A stretch of DNA of 57,202 nt. Source: Chloroflexota bacterium. GTDB lineage: Bacteria; Chloroflexota; Anaerolineae; Aggregatilineales; Phototrophicaceae. This document shows positions 17,356 to 25,873 of this stretch, one piece after another. A program made the position numbers and the translations under genes. The DNA lies in contig JAPOWG010000106.1 in the NCBI GenBank assembly GCA_026707745.1, positions 1 through 57,202 on the forward strand, written 5' to 3'. Numbering within the stretch: the stretch's first letter is position 1; every line of letters begins with the position of its first letter. Under the pieces are notes generated by a model. That model was given only the letters and a program-made list of their open reading frames with translations, was not told where the DNA came from and searched no databases.

Positions 17356-17524
17356 CCACCGAGAACACCGAGCTTTGGTTCTTTCGAAGCCGTCTCCTCT
17401 AATTCTACCGCCTTAACATGGGGATCCAACCAATCTTATTGAAGAACTGCGCTCGTCACTCCGGAATCAAGCCCCGAAATACTAAGTCTTTCCTGTCAAA
17501 CGTTTTTCTCGGTGTTCTCGATGG
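17356..17524. repeat. Inverted repeat pair, CCACCGAGAACACCGAG arms
   Basis: CCACCGAGAACACCGAG (17356-17372) and CTCGGTGTTCTCGATGG (17508-17524) are inverted copies differing at one base, 135 bases apart. The sequence type (translating as NHREHRE-like stretches) is seen as dispersed repeats in many bacterial genomes. Confidence 0.55.
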
Positions 17525-17605
17525 TTAAATTTTTCTTTGAATTCTTGCCCATTCCGTGAATGCGCGATCTGCTGCGATTTTGCTCTGCCACACTTTCCAG
17601 CAGCC

Positions 17606-17634
17606 TTGACAAGCCAAACAATGATGTCTACAAT
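17606..17634 (+). promoter_or_regulatory. Strong sigma-70 promoter of the polysaccharide operon
   Basis: TTGACA at 17606-17611 and TACAAT at 17629-17634 are separated by exactly 17 bases. Transcription should start near 17641, 47 bases before the first codon of the SDR gene. Confidence 0.75.
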
Positions 17635-17645
17635 CAAGGTGCGAC

Positions 17646-17668
17646 AATGATAAACACGGTTTGATATT
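17646..17668. promoter_or_regulatory. Candidate IclR/KdgR-type operator
   Basis: 23 bp near-palindrome centred on 17657. The half-sites are AAT-nnn-AAAC and GTTT-nnn-ATT around a 3 bp centre. It lies just past the predicted transcription start, where a bound repressor would block elongation. The layout resembles KdgR boxes of pectin/uronate regulons. An IclR-family gene lies downstream at 26926-27756, which is the obvious candidate ligand. Confidence 0.5.
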
Positions 17669-17687
17669 ACCAAATAAGGAATCGGGC

Positions 17688-18449
17688 ATGCAGATAAATC
17701 TTGACGATAAGACGGCATTCGTTACCGGAGGAAACATCGGAATTGGCGCCGGCATCGCCAAAGCGCTAGCAGAATGCGGTGCGCGAGTGATTATCACATA
17801 TTTCTCGCACGAAGTCGAAGCAAAAGATACCGTAAAAGTATTGAAAGGGCTGGGTTGCGAGGCGGCGATGTTTCATTTGGATGCGACCGACAGCGCTCAG
17901 GTGGCAACGGTTGTAGCGGGGGCAGCGGCCCGGTCGAAGGGCAGGATCGACATACTTGTGAACAATGCGGGGCATCTCGTGAATCGTGTGCAAACCGAAT
18001 GCATGTCGGACGAACATTGGCGCCGTGTCATCGATGTCAACCTTTCCAGCGCCTTTTACTGTACGCGGGAGATATTGAAGGTCATGCCCGACGGTGGGCG
18101 CATCGTGAATATGTCGTCTTTAGCTGCCCGAAACGGTGGCGGGAACGGCACAGTGCCATATGCCGCGTCAAAAGCCGGTATCATAGGTCTAACGCGCGGG
18201 CTCGCCAAAGAACTTGCGCCAAGGAAGATAACCGTCAATGCCCTGGCGCCCGGCTTCATTGCGGAAACACCTTTTCACGAAACCTTTACCGGGTTGGAGA
18301 ACTATGCCGGTATCATCGGTGGAATTCCGCTGGCGGTAGCGGGCTTGCCAGCAGACGTGGCGGGCGCCGTATTGTATTACGTATCGGATCTCGGCAAGTG
18401 GGTTACCGGTCAAGTGGCGGAAATCAACGGCGGCGGTTGGTTCGTATAA
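17688..18449 (+). CDS. SDR family oxidoreductase of the polysaccharide operon
   Basis: 253 residues from the ATG at 17688. That start is preferred to the TTG at 17661 because AAGGA (17676-17680) sits seven bases before it and the Rossmann fold then begins at once (MQINLDDKTAFVTGGNIGIG). NNAGHLV, NMSSLA and YAASKAG give the classical Asn-Ser-Tyr-Lys set. The active site loop APGFIAETPFHETF and the C-terminal QVAEINGGGW are normal. First gene of an operon with heparinase-like and unsaturated uronyl hydrolase genes. It may reduce or oxidise the 5-keto-4-deoxyuronate-type product (a KduD-like role), but SDR sequence alone does not prove this. Confidence 0.87.
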   Translation: MQINLDDKTAFVTGGNIGIGAGIAKALAECGARVIITYFSHEVEAKDTVKVLKGLGCEAAMFHLDATDSAQVATVVAGAAARSKGRIDILVNNAGHLVNRVQTECMSDEHWRRVIDVNLSSAFYCTREILKVMPDGGRIVNMSSLAARNGGGNGTVPYAASKAGIIGLTRGLAKELAPRKITVNALAPGFIAETPFHETFTGLENYAGIIGGIPLAVAGLPADVAGAVLYYVSDLGKWVTGQVAEINGGGWFV

Positions 18450-18471
18450 GCGTGCCGGAAAGATTGGCTAC

Positions 18472-20703
18472 ATGCGGGAATATCTCTTACTAAAGCGCCA
18501 TTCGCTTGAGGACTGGCGACGCTTTGGGGAATCGACTCACGCGTCACAGGTCCAGCGCTTGCTTAAGCAGGCCGACAGCCATCACGATGATCTTCCGCCG
18601 TCGGCGCATCCCAGCGATTCAATAACCTATATCGGAACCGCGGTGCTTAATCTTGGCCTGGCATATCTGCTCACGGGCGAAGACCGGTATGTCCATACCG
18701 CTCGCCGCTGGATCAAGCGGGCGATTTCCTACGGCCACTGGGGCAAGGAGAGAATGCCGGATCATGACCTCGACGCCGCCTGGCTTTTGTTTGGGCTGGG
18801 GCTGGGCTACGACTGGCTGAAGGACGTGCTGCCGCCTGACGAGCGAGATGCCTTGCGCGACAAGCTGATCGCACAGGGTCAAAAACTTTATGACTTTGCC
18901 TTGATCTCCGAAGGGAAATGGTGGAGCTCCGCATATTGGCAGAACCACAATTGGATCTGCTACGGCGGATTAGCTGTGGCTGCCTATGCCCTTTGCAGCG
19001 AGTTCAGGGGGGCTGGGAGCTGGGCAGCCCGGGCGCGCGACAACTTCCTGCGAGCGCTGTCTTACATGCCCGAGGACGGTTCGGATTATGAGGGACCGGT
19101 TTATTGGCGATATGGCATCATCTGGTTTCTTATCTACGCCGACCTGCTTCAACAGGAGACGGGCGAAGACCTGCATGATTCGGAGTTTCTAAGAAATACT
19201 TTCTATTATCGACTTTACTTGAGCGGACCGAACCTGATTGATACAGCCAATTTCGGCGACTGCCACGATCGACGCAGCGCTCATACCGCGGCTGTTTATG
19301 CGCGCTTGGCCGGGCTTTACAAGATCGGCGAAGCGCAATGGCTCTATCATCATTTTTATGAAACGGGTGAATGGGACCGGGAAGGCGCGGAAGGACTGGT
19401 CAAGCCCGGTTTATGGGCAGAATCGGGGCTGGAATTCTTGTGGTACCAGCCTGAGGTAGAAGCATCTCCAATCGCGGATTTACCGCTCAGCCGCGCCTTT
19501 CCCGATCTGGGACTGATGGCGATGCGCAGCTCCTGGGACCGGGAGGCCCTCGCTATGGCCTTCAAATGCGGCGCGCCCAATGGCATGAAAGCCTGGCATA
19601 GCGGTCACATGCTTAACCGCCGTCACGGGTGGGAAACGCTGAATGCCGGGCACGACCATCCCGATGCCAACAGTTTCATCGTCATCAAGGGCGACGACTA
19701 TATCGCCGTCGATGATGGTTACGCCAAATCCAAACAGACCGCTCATCATAGCACGTTGCTCATAGACGGCCGTGGACAATACGCGGAAGGGACAAAAAAC
19801 GCCTTTCGAAACCTTGACGAGACTTGGAGCGCTCGCTTGGAAGCGAGCTTTGTATTCGAGGACGTCGTCTACGCTCGTGGCGAGGCAGCCCGCGCCTACG
19901 CGCCGGATCTGGGGCTGCGGCAATTCACTAGGGAAATGTTATTTCTCGAGGGGGACGCTGTCGTATTGCGAGATACCGTCTCGGCGGATGCGCCCCATCG
20001 CTTCGATTGGCTGCTGCAGACGGACAATCCACCTGAAGCAATGGGATGCGGACGTTTCACAATCAAGAGTGGCGGGACGGCATGCCGATTACACGCCCTG
20101 GAGCCGGACGAGATCGACCATCGGCTGAGTGAGCAGGAGATTACGGCGAATCCCACATCGGCGAAACCGGATTGGATCATCAGCAATACGCAATATGCCT
20201 TGGCCCTGCGCCCGCCTGAGCCGCGCAAAGATTGTTCGCTTTTACTTATCCTGGACCTCGCCGATTTCACTGTTGAATCAATGCCGGCCGAACGCGGCCT
20301 CGCCGCCAGCTTGAGCAACGACGCCCTGGGATGGCGACTCGGTTTCGCAAGAGGTAGAGACGGCATCATAGCGGAGGGGCTCAACGTTGATGGGCGATGG
20401 TTCGCTGGACGTCAAAAAAACAATCGGTTTGACTTATCGCTTGCCGGCGAAGTCACAAGCCTGTGGTTGGATGGCGAGCTCCATTTCGTCGCCGATCGTC
20501 CGGTGGATATCGCCTTGCGGCGCTCGGCGGAGGGCGCGCGCCTAAACATCACTGCCGCCGACTCCGCCTGGATTCGCTTCAAGAGCGCCAAGCCCAACAA
20601 GTTTTCCCTGAACGGGCGCGATGACCAGTTCCATTACGATGAAGCGACCGGCATGGTTTGGGCCCGTGTCCGCGCCGGTAAAACAAAGATCCTTGTCAGT
20701 TGA
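18472..20703 (+). CDS. Heparinase II/III family protein (polysaccharide lyase-like)
   Basis: 743 residues with the two-domain plan of heparinase II/III-type lyases. An alpha/alpha toroid occupies about residues 40-330 (WQNHNWICYGGLAVAAYAL, EDGSDYEGPVYWRYGI, with the usual catalytic Asn/His/Tyr candidates). A beta-sandwich with HDHPDANSFIV near residue 395 follows. No signal peptide is visible, so it would act on imported oligosaccharides in the cytosol. Members cleave uronic-acid-containing polymers (heparan, alginate, others) by beta-elimination, leaving a 4,5-unsaturated uronide. The GH88 gene 13 bases downstream uses exactly that kind of product. It starts 22 bases after the SDR gene. Confidence 0.85.
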   Translation: MREYLLLKRHSLEDWRRFGESTHASQVQRLLKQADSHHDDLPPSAHPSDSITYIGTAVLNLGLAYLLTGEDRYVHTARRWIKRAISYGHWGKERMPDHDLDAAWLLFGLGLGYDWLKDVLPPDERDALRDKLIAQGQKLYDFALISEGKWWSSAYWQNHNWICYGGLAVAAYALCSEFRGAGSWAARARDNFLRALSYMPEDGSDYEGPVYWRYGIIWFLIYADLLQQETGEDLHDSEFLRNTFYYRLYLSGPNLIDTANFGDCHDRRSAHTAAVYARLAGLYKIGEAQWLYHHFYETGEWDREGAEGLVKPGLWAESGLEFLWYQPEVEASPIADLPLSRAFPDLGLMAMRSSWDREALAMAFKCGAPNGMKAWHSGHMLNRRHGWETLNAGHDHPDANSFIVIKGDDYIAVDDGYAKSKQTAHHSTLLIDGRGQYAEGTKNAFRNLDETWSARLEASFVFEDVVYARGEAARAYAPDLGLRQFTREMLFLEGDAVVLRDTVSADAPHRFDWLLQTDNPPEAMGCGRFTIKSGGTACRLHALEPDEIDHRLSEQEITANPTSAKPDWIISNTQYALALRPPEPRKDCSLLLILDLADFTVESMPAERGLAASLSNDALGWRLGFARGRDGIIAEGLNVDGRWFAGRQKNNRFDLSLAGEVTSLWLDGELHFVADRPVDIALRRSAEGARLNITAADSAWIRFKSAKPNKFSLNGRDDQFHYDEATGMVWARVRAGKTKILVS

Positions 20704-20716
20704 GGTACGCAACCAG

Positions 20717-21868
20717 ATGACCGCCGTATTTGAATCCGCGCTGAAGCAAAGCATCGAGACGACCCATCATAATTTGAGGGCGCTGGAGGAATTTCCCGAG
20801 TCTTTTCAGCACGGCGCTTGGAAGCCGATCGAGAAAGAGCGCCCTGCCGGGCATTGGGTGGATGGCTTCTGGACCGGATTGCTCTGGCTGGCATATGCGC
20901 ATACTGGCGATCCCGCCTTGCGATCGGGGGCCGAACGCTGGACGAACAAGCTGGCTCACATGAAGACGAGCACCGGCACCCACGATTTAGGCTTCATTTT
21001 CTACCTGTCGCATGTCGTCGCCGGACGCCTTAGCGGCACTGCCACCTGGTTCGACAACGCGATAGAAGCCGCGTACACCTTGACGAAGAGATTCAATCCG
21101 CGCGGCGAATATCTGCAGGCCTGGGACGATGACGGCATACGCAAATGGGCCGGACGCACCAATATCGACCTGATGATGAACTTGGCGCTGCTGTATTGGG
21201 CGAGTGATGTCACGGGAGACGCGGGGCCGGCTGATATCGCGACACAGCACGCGCGCACATCGCGCTTGGCCCTCGTCCGAGGCGATGGCTCTACCGCCCA
21301 TGTTGCCGACTTCGACCCCGGTTCCGGTCTGCTGATTAGACGCGAACAATATCAAGGTTATAGTCATGATTCATGTTGGTCACGGGGGCAGGCCTGGGCG
21401 CTATATGGCTTCGCCACCTCTTATCGCTTTAGCGGGAATCAGGCGTTCTTGAAAACAGCGCAAGCCTTGGCCGACTATACGATCCGCCATCTGCCAGCAG
21501 ATCTGGTTCCCTTCTGGGATTACAACAGCCCGCATATACCGGATACATACCGCGATTCTTCGGCAGCGGCGGTAACCGCCTGCGGCTTGCTGGAACTGGC
21601 AGCCGTTGATAGCGAAAACGCTTCGCGCTGGACCAAGCTGGCAAAGCGCATGCTCAACTCGCTGTGTGAAAACTATCTAATCCGGGACGCTGGCGGTCCC
21701 TCGTCGCTCCTGCGGGATGGTGCGCGTTCGGTACCGGCGAATCTGATGGAACACGGATTGATTTACGGCGACTATTATTTCCTCGAGGCGCTGACTGCCT
21801 TCACGCGTCCGGACATTTATAGACGCGCTTTGGATGTACAGGTTGTCCCTGTTGGGGCGAGTGAGTAA
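20717..21868 (+). CDS. Glycoside hydrolase family 88, unsaturated glucuronyl hydrolase
   Basis: 383 residues from ATG 20717. The frame is open further upstream to 20621, but that would overlap the heparinase gene by 83 bases; GAGG at 20702-20705 and the lengths favour 20717. The enzyme hydrates and removes the 4-deoxy-4,5-unsaturated uronic acid from lyase-made oligosaccharides. With this start the two candidate catalytic aspartates, HDLGF and NIDLMMN, fall at residues 90 and 151. That is the same 61-residue spacing as Asp88/Asp149 of the characterised Bacillus enzyme. No signal peptide: intracellular. Followed after six bases by the transporter genes. Confidence 0.9.
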   Translation: MTAVFESALKQSIETTHHNLRALEEFPESFQHGAWKPIEKERPAGHWVDGFWTGLLWLAYAHTGDPALRSGAERWTNKLAHMKTSTGTHDLGFIFYLSHVVAGRLSGTATWFDNAIEAAYTLTKRFNPRGEYLQAWDDDGIRKWAGRTNIDLMMNLALLYWASDVTGDAGPADIATQHARTSRLALVRGDGSTAHVADFDPGSGLLIRREQYQGYSHDSCWSRGQAWALYGFATSYRFSGNQAFLKTAQALADYTIRHLPADLVPFWDYNSPHIPDTYRDSSAAAVTACGLLELAAVDSENASRWTKLAKRMLNSLCENYLIRDAGGPSSLLRDGARSVPANLMEHGLIYGDYYFLEALTAFTRPDIYRRALDVQVVPVGASE

Positions 21869-21874
21869 GTCGTT

Positions 21875-22810
21875 ATGACTTCAATCAGACTGCAAAATCA
21901 GAGGGTATTGTCGGCAAGGGCGCGCGAAGCCATCAACGGCTACGCCTTCGTGTCGCCCTGGGCTCTTGGCTTCCTCATATTCGTCATCGGTCCCATGATT
22001 GGATTGATCTGGCTGAGCTTTCATCGCTGGGATCTCATCGGCGATCCACGGCCTGTCGGCTGGCGCAACTTTGAACGACTGTTCAACGACCGACTCTTCC
22101 TCAAATCCATGGAAGTCACGATCATTTATGGATTGGGTCGTGTCCCGTTGGGCATTTTTGTCGCGCTGGGCACGGCGCTGCTGCTGAACAATCGCCGCAT
22201 CAAGTTCATCGGCATTTGGCGCACCATTTACTACATGCCGGTTGTACTGCCACCGGTGGCAATTTCCCTGGTCTGGATGTGGATCTACAACCCGCGCTAC
22301 GGCATCCTGAATACCATGATCCAACAGTTCCTGGGGGTGCCCGGTCCGCGCTGGCTGGATGACGCCGCTCTGGTACTGCCATCGCTAATGGTCATGGCGG
22401 TTTGGGCGGCGGCGGGCCGCAACATGATCATCTATTTGTCCGGGCTGCAAGGAATCTCCGGCGAACTCTACGAAGCCTCCGCGATAGACGGCGCCGGATA
22501 CTGGAGACAATTCTGGCGCATCACCCTGCCCTTGCTCACACCGGTTATCTTCTTCAACTTGATCACGGGCATGATCGACACCTTCAAGCTCTTCACGCAG
22601 GCTTACGTGATGACGGAAGGCGGTCCACGCAATCAATCGCTCTTCTTCACCTATTATCTGTTTCAAAAAGGTTTCGCGCAGTATCAGATGGGTTACGCTT
22701 CGGCGATGGCGGTGGTTGTCTTCATCATCATCATGGGGCTGACCCTGCTGGTATTCCGCTGGTCAAAAGCCTGGGTCTTCTACGAAGGCGAACTAACGGG
22801 GGACAGTTAA
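21875..22810 (+). CDS. Sugar ABC transporter permease (MalF/UgpA-like), uronide operon
   Basis: 311 residues, six helices. FVSPWALGFLIFVIGPMIGL marks the first helix of the class, the EAA loop reads ELYEASAIDGAGYWRQF, and the C-terminus is RWSKAWVFYEGE. It follows GH88 by six bases and precedes its partner by four, so it is tightly co-transcribed. Presumably it imports oligouronides made outside the cell. Confidence 0.93.
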   Translation: MTSIRLQNQRVLSARAREAINGYAFVSPWALGFLIFVIGPMIGLIWLSFHRWDLIGDPRPVGWRNFERLFNDRLFLKSMEVTIIYGLGRVPLGIFVALGTALLLNNRRIKFIGIWRTIYYMPVVLPPVAISLVWMWIYNPRYGILNTMIQQFLGVPGPRWLDDAALVLPSLMVMAVWAAAGRNMIIYLSGLQGISGELYEASAIDGAGYWRQFWRITLPLLTPVIFFNLITGMIDTFKLFTQAYVMTEGGPRNQSLFFTYYLFQKGFAQYQMGYASAMAVVVFIIIMGLTLLVFRWSKAWVFYEGELTGDS

Positions 22811-22814
22811 ACCA

Positions 22815-23705
22815 ATGGCGATTAATGTTGCAATAGCTACGCCAAAGCGCAAGCCTCAACTATTCGACAAGTACCTGCCCCATCTCAGTATTGCGGCCAT
22901 CTACGCGATTCTGCTGTTGGGCGCCGTCCTAGTCTTCTTTCCCTTCGCTTGGACGATCTCGACATCGCTAAAGACCGAACAGCAGACGCTCGAGTATCCG
23001 CCGACCTGGTTGCCCGATCCCGTGCAATGGGAGAATTACCCCGATGCGCTGACGGCCCGACCCTTTGGGCGCTATTACGTCAACACGACCATCATCACCG
23101 TATTGAGCGTCGTCGGGCAGGTCGTCAGCTCGGCGGTGGTGGCTTACGGCTTCGCGCGTTTTCGTTTTCCCGGGCGTGGCGTCCTGTTCCTGATCGTGCT
23201 GAGCACGCTGATGATTCCCTTCCATATCTTGATCATTCCGCGCTTCATCTTGTTCAAATATCTGGGCTGGCTGGATACCTTCCTGCCGCTGATCGTGCCG
23301 AATTTCTTCGGCGGCGCCTTTTCCATCTTTTTGCTCCGCCAATATTTCCTGACGATTCCGCTGGATTTGGACGAAGCGGCCAAGATGGACGGCGCCAGTT
23401 CCTTCCAAATCTTCTTGCGCATTATCCTGCCCTTGGCGCGGCCGGCGTTGGGCGCGGTTGCCGTGTTCGAATTCATGTCGACCTGGAACGATTTCTTCGG
23501 CCCGCTGATCTACCTGAGCTCGGATCGCAATTACACAATTTCAATCGGACTGGCCGCCTTCCGCAACGATTATTTCACCGCCTGGCATTTGTATATGGCC
23601 GCTGCCGCAGTCGCTCTGCTGGTGCCCTTGGTCGTGTTCTTCCTGGCGCAGAAGTACTTCATTAGCGGCGTCGCGCTAACCGGATCTGGCGGTTCAAAGG
23701 GTTAA
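22815..23705 (+). CDS. Sugar ABC transporter permease (MalG/UgpE-like), uronide operon
   Basis: 296 residues, six helices. Typical pieces are PFAWTISTSLKTEQQTLEYPP at the start, FARFRFPGRGVLF, the EAA loop DLDEAAKMDGASSFQIF, STWNDFFGPLIYL and the tail LTGSGGSKG. It is the partner of the preceding permease. The gap to the binding protein gene (87 bases) carries a strong AAAGGAGGT sequence (23720-23728) that has no start codon at proper distance, besides the real ribosome site AGAGGAGC next to the binding protein ATG. Confidence 0.93.
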   Translation: MAINVAIATPKRKPQLFDKYLPHLSIAAIYAILLLGAVLVFFPFAWTISTSLKTEQQTLEYPPTWLPDPVQWENYPDALTARPFGRYYVNTTIITVLSVVGQVVSSAVVAYGFARFRFPGRGVLFLIVLSTLMIPFHILIIPRFILFKYLGWLDTFLPLIVPNFFGGAFSIFLLRQYFLTIPLDLDEAAKMDGASSFQIFLRIILPLARPALGAVAVFEFMSTWNDFFGPLIYLSSDRNYTISIGLAAFRNDYFTAWHLYMAAAAVALLVPLVVFFLAQKYFISGVALTGSGGSKG

Positions 23706-23792
23706 GCTTTCTCGACGCGAAAGGAGGTGGCGCGGGCTCAATAGTGCAGGTCAATCTGACGGAATCGAATCTATTTCAAGAGGAGCAAAAGC

Positions 23793-25091
23793 ATGATGTA
23801 TAGCCGAAAAGCCTTATGGACAGGGGTGCTTGTAGTTGTCCTTCTGGCGCTGAGCCTGGGCGCCACCGCGCAAGAAGCCACCACCATCAAGTGGTTTATG
23901 CGTTGGGATCAAAATCGCGTGGACAACGTCGCCATGCCCGTTTCGCAAGCGTTCACCGAATCGACCGGCATCAACATCGAATTTGAAAATATCGGCAGCG
24001 GCCGCGATTACTACACCAAACTGCAGACGACGATCGCCGGCGGCACGCCACCTGATGTCTTCTATCCGGCCACCCACGTAGCCAACGCCTATGCCAGCAA
24101 GGGCGCTCTGCTAACGATCAACGAATTCGTCGAGCGCGACGGCATTGACCTCTCGGTCTATGACCCCACGATTCTGGCAAATTACCAGATCGACGGTGAA
24201 TTGCATTGCCTGCCGATCGATCATGCCGCGCTGGTTGTCTACTACAACAAGGAAATCTTTGATGCGACCGGCGTCGCTTATCCGGAAGACGGTTGGACCT
24301 GGGATGACTTCCTGGCCACCGCCGAAGCCTTGACCCTTGACACCGACGGCGACGGCGTCACCGACCAATTCGGCGTCGATACCTTCCGCAACTACTGGCC
24401 CATGGTCGTCTGGAGCAATACCGATCGCGGCCTCTTCGACGATATCCGCCATCCCACCGAATTCTACGGCATGGATCAAGGCGTGATCGACTCGGTTCAA
24501 TTTGTGGCGGACCTGATCCTGGAACACAACGTGATGCCCTCTGACGAGCAACGGGCTGATATCAGCGACCTCTTCGCCGCCGGCAAGGCTGGCATGCAAG
24601 TTGTCGGACACTGGCGCATGCAGCGCTATCTCGGCTCCGGCTTCGACTTTGACATGGCGGCGCTGCCCCTGGGTGAAAGCGGCGAAGCGGTCAATCGCGC
24701 CGACGGCAGTTGCTTCGCCATCTCTGCCGATACCGAACATCCGGAAGAAGCTTGGGAATTGGTCAAGTTCCTGGCGGGTCCCGGTTCCCTCGGCGTCAAT
24801 ATGCTGCTGGATCTGCAAGTCATGACCCCGGCGCTGTCCGAATTCAAGAGCGATCCGCGTTTCCTGGATCCCGAGCTGCTGCCGGGCTCCAACAAAGCCG
24901 CTTTCCTGGCTGGCGCAGGCAACTACTTCTCGATGTACGATCCGATTCATCCCATGTACTCCGCTTTCGATTCCCTGTGGAAGCAGGAACTTGGCGAGGT
25001 ATGGATCGGCGCGGCGTCGGCTGAAGAAGCTATGCAGCGCATTGCCGATGAAGTCGCCTATATCCTGGAAAACATCGCGGACTACGAGTAA
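23793..25091 (+). CDS. Family 1 extracellular solute-binding protein, uronide operon
   Basis: 432 residues. Sec signal peptide (ALWTGVLVVVLLALSLGATA, cleaved near TAQ/EAT) followed by a two-lobed binding domain: TIKWFMRWDQ at the first strand, FTESTGINIEFENI, TTIAGGTPPDVFYPA and VVYYNKEIFDATGV. RBS AGAGGAGC lies seven to eight bases before tandem ATGs. It is the last gene of the operon and is followed by a good terminator. Encoding it last, after enzymes and permeases, is opposite to the other transporter operons in the window. Confidence 0.92.
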   Translation: MMYSRKALWTGVLVVVLLALSLGATAQEATTIKWFMRWDQNRVDNVAMPVSQAFTESTGINIEFENIGSGRDYYTKLQTTIAGGTPPDVFYPATHVANAYASKGALLTINEFVERDGIDLSVYDPTILANYQIDGELHCLPIDHAALVVYYNKEIFDATGVAYPEDGWTWDDFLATAEALTLDTDGDGVTDQFGVDTFRNYWPMVVWSNTDRGLFDDIRHPTEFYGMDQGVIDSVQFVADLILEHNVMPSDEQRADISDLFAAGKAGMQVVGHWRMQRYLGSGFDFDMAALPLGESGEAVNRADGSCFAISADTEHPEEAWELVKFLAGPGSLGVNMLLDLQVMTPALSEFKSDPRFLDPELLPGSNKAAFLAGAGNYFSMYDPIHPMYSAFDSLWKQELGEVWIGAASAEEAMQRIADEVAYILENIADYE

Positions 25092-25115
25092 TGCTGGCTT
25101 CGCTTGCCTCTGAGG

Positions 25116-25148
25116 AAACCCTTCTCCCATTGCGGGGGAGGGTTTTTT
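25116..25148 (+). terminator. Rho-independent terminator of the uronide operon
   Basis: AAACCCTTCTCC pairs with GGGGAGGGTTT (two G-U pairs) around a short loop and is followed by a run of six T. It begins 25 bases after the binding protein stop codon and closes the SDR-to-binding-protein operon. Confidence 0.8.
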
Positions 25149-25218
25149 CGTCCGCACATGGCATGTGTCCGCCAAATGCGACTTGTCGAACTTGGCTCCG
25201 ACACGTCGTCCCGCGTGG

Positions 25219-25224
25219 TATAAT
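25219..25224 (+). promoter_or_regulatory. Extended -10 promoter of the Uma2 gene
   Basis: TGGTATAAT: a perfect TATAAT with a TG extension one base upstream. No good -35 lies at 17 bp (TTGGCT is at 25192-25197, 21 bp away), which is acceptable for an extended -10 promoter. Start of transcription near 25231. Confidence 0.55.
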
Positions 25225-25259
25225 AGACTTTGTATGAAATGAGTAAGGGCAATACGCCC

Positions 25260-25832
25260 ATGGCTACCCAAGCGCGCGTCTACACAGTTGATGATCTCTG
25301 GCGACTCGAACAACAGCCCCTGAACCCGACCGACAAGTACTATCTCATAAACGGGGAGTTGCTTATCAAAATGGCGCCCACCGAACTGCATGGCGATGTA
25401 GCTATTCGTTTGAGCACGTTCCTTTTCTTGTTTGTCGACGAGCACGACCTTGGTCGAGTCACGAGCGAAGTCGGCTTTCATCCGCCGCGCGATCGGCACA
25501 CTGCGCTCCTTCCCGATATAGCATTTACCTGCAAGTCTCGCACAGTGCAACCCGCGCGTTCCAGCTACGTACCGTACATGCCCGATTTAGCGGTCGAGAT
25601 CATCTCGCCCTCACAGTCGCTCGCCCAAGTCCGGCGCAAAGCAGAAGTCTATTTGCGTCACGGGGCAGCCTTAGTCTGGCTGGTGGACCCGATCGAGAAA
25701 ACTGCCGAAGTCTGGCGTCGCGGGGACGACGGCGCGTTGCAGAGCGAGATCATCACTGGCGACGGCGAATTGACCGGCGGCGACATCCTGCCCGGCTTCC
25801 GACTTCCCCTAGCGCACATCTTCACCAGCTAG
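25260..25832 (+). CDS. Uma2 family protein (DUF820, PD-(D/E)XK nuclease fold)
   Basis: 190 residues from ATG 25260, with AAGGG about 12 bases upstream; an ATG at 25239 and a TTG at 25230 are alternatives. It begins YTVDDLWRLEQQPLNPTDKY, contains YYLINGELLIKMAPT and LPDIAFTC (Asp), then DLAVEIISPSQS (Glu) and the conserved YLRHGAALVWLVDP. These are the landmarks of Uma2/DUF820, a restriction-endonuclease-like fold greatly expanded in cyanobacteria and Chloroflexota. No biochemical function is established; defence or transposon association has been suggested. It has its own promoter and is not part of the sugar operons. Confidence 0.85.
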   Translation: MATQARVYTVDDLWRLEQQPLNPTDKYYLINGELLIKMAPTELHGDVAIRLSTFLFLFVDEHDLGRVTSEVGFHPPRDRHTALLPDIAFTCKSRTVQPARSSYVPYMPDLAVEIISPSQSLAQVRRKAEVYLRHGAALVWLVDPIEKTAEVWRRGDDGALQSEIITGDGELTGGDILPGFRLPLAHIFTS

Positions 25833-25873
25833 CGCGTTAGACGCTCTCCATTTCACGAAGGCGAATATAAAGC

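Larger units (their letters stand above)
17263..17687. other. Divergent intergenic region, 425 bp
   Basis: Separates the lactonase gene (-) from the polysaccharide operon (+). It contains an inverted-repeat pair (17356-17372 and 17508-17524), and on its right side a strong promoter with an adjacent palindrome. No gene was found. Two short - strand frames (17482-17718 and 17525-17797) run through the operon promoter and show no family likeness. Confidence 0.7.

Noticed and set aside
23720..23730. AAAGGAGGT consensus ribosome site with no gene after it
   Set aside because: The only start in reach would give a six-codon frame; the true binding protein site is 60 bases on. Possibly a relic, not enough for a feature.
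24111..25550. 479-codon open frame on the - strand over the uronide binding protein
   Set aside because: It is antisense to a clear binding protein and its terminator, has no recognisable domain, and follows from GC-biased third bases of the real gene.
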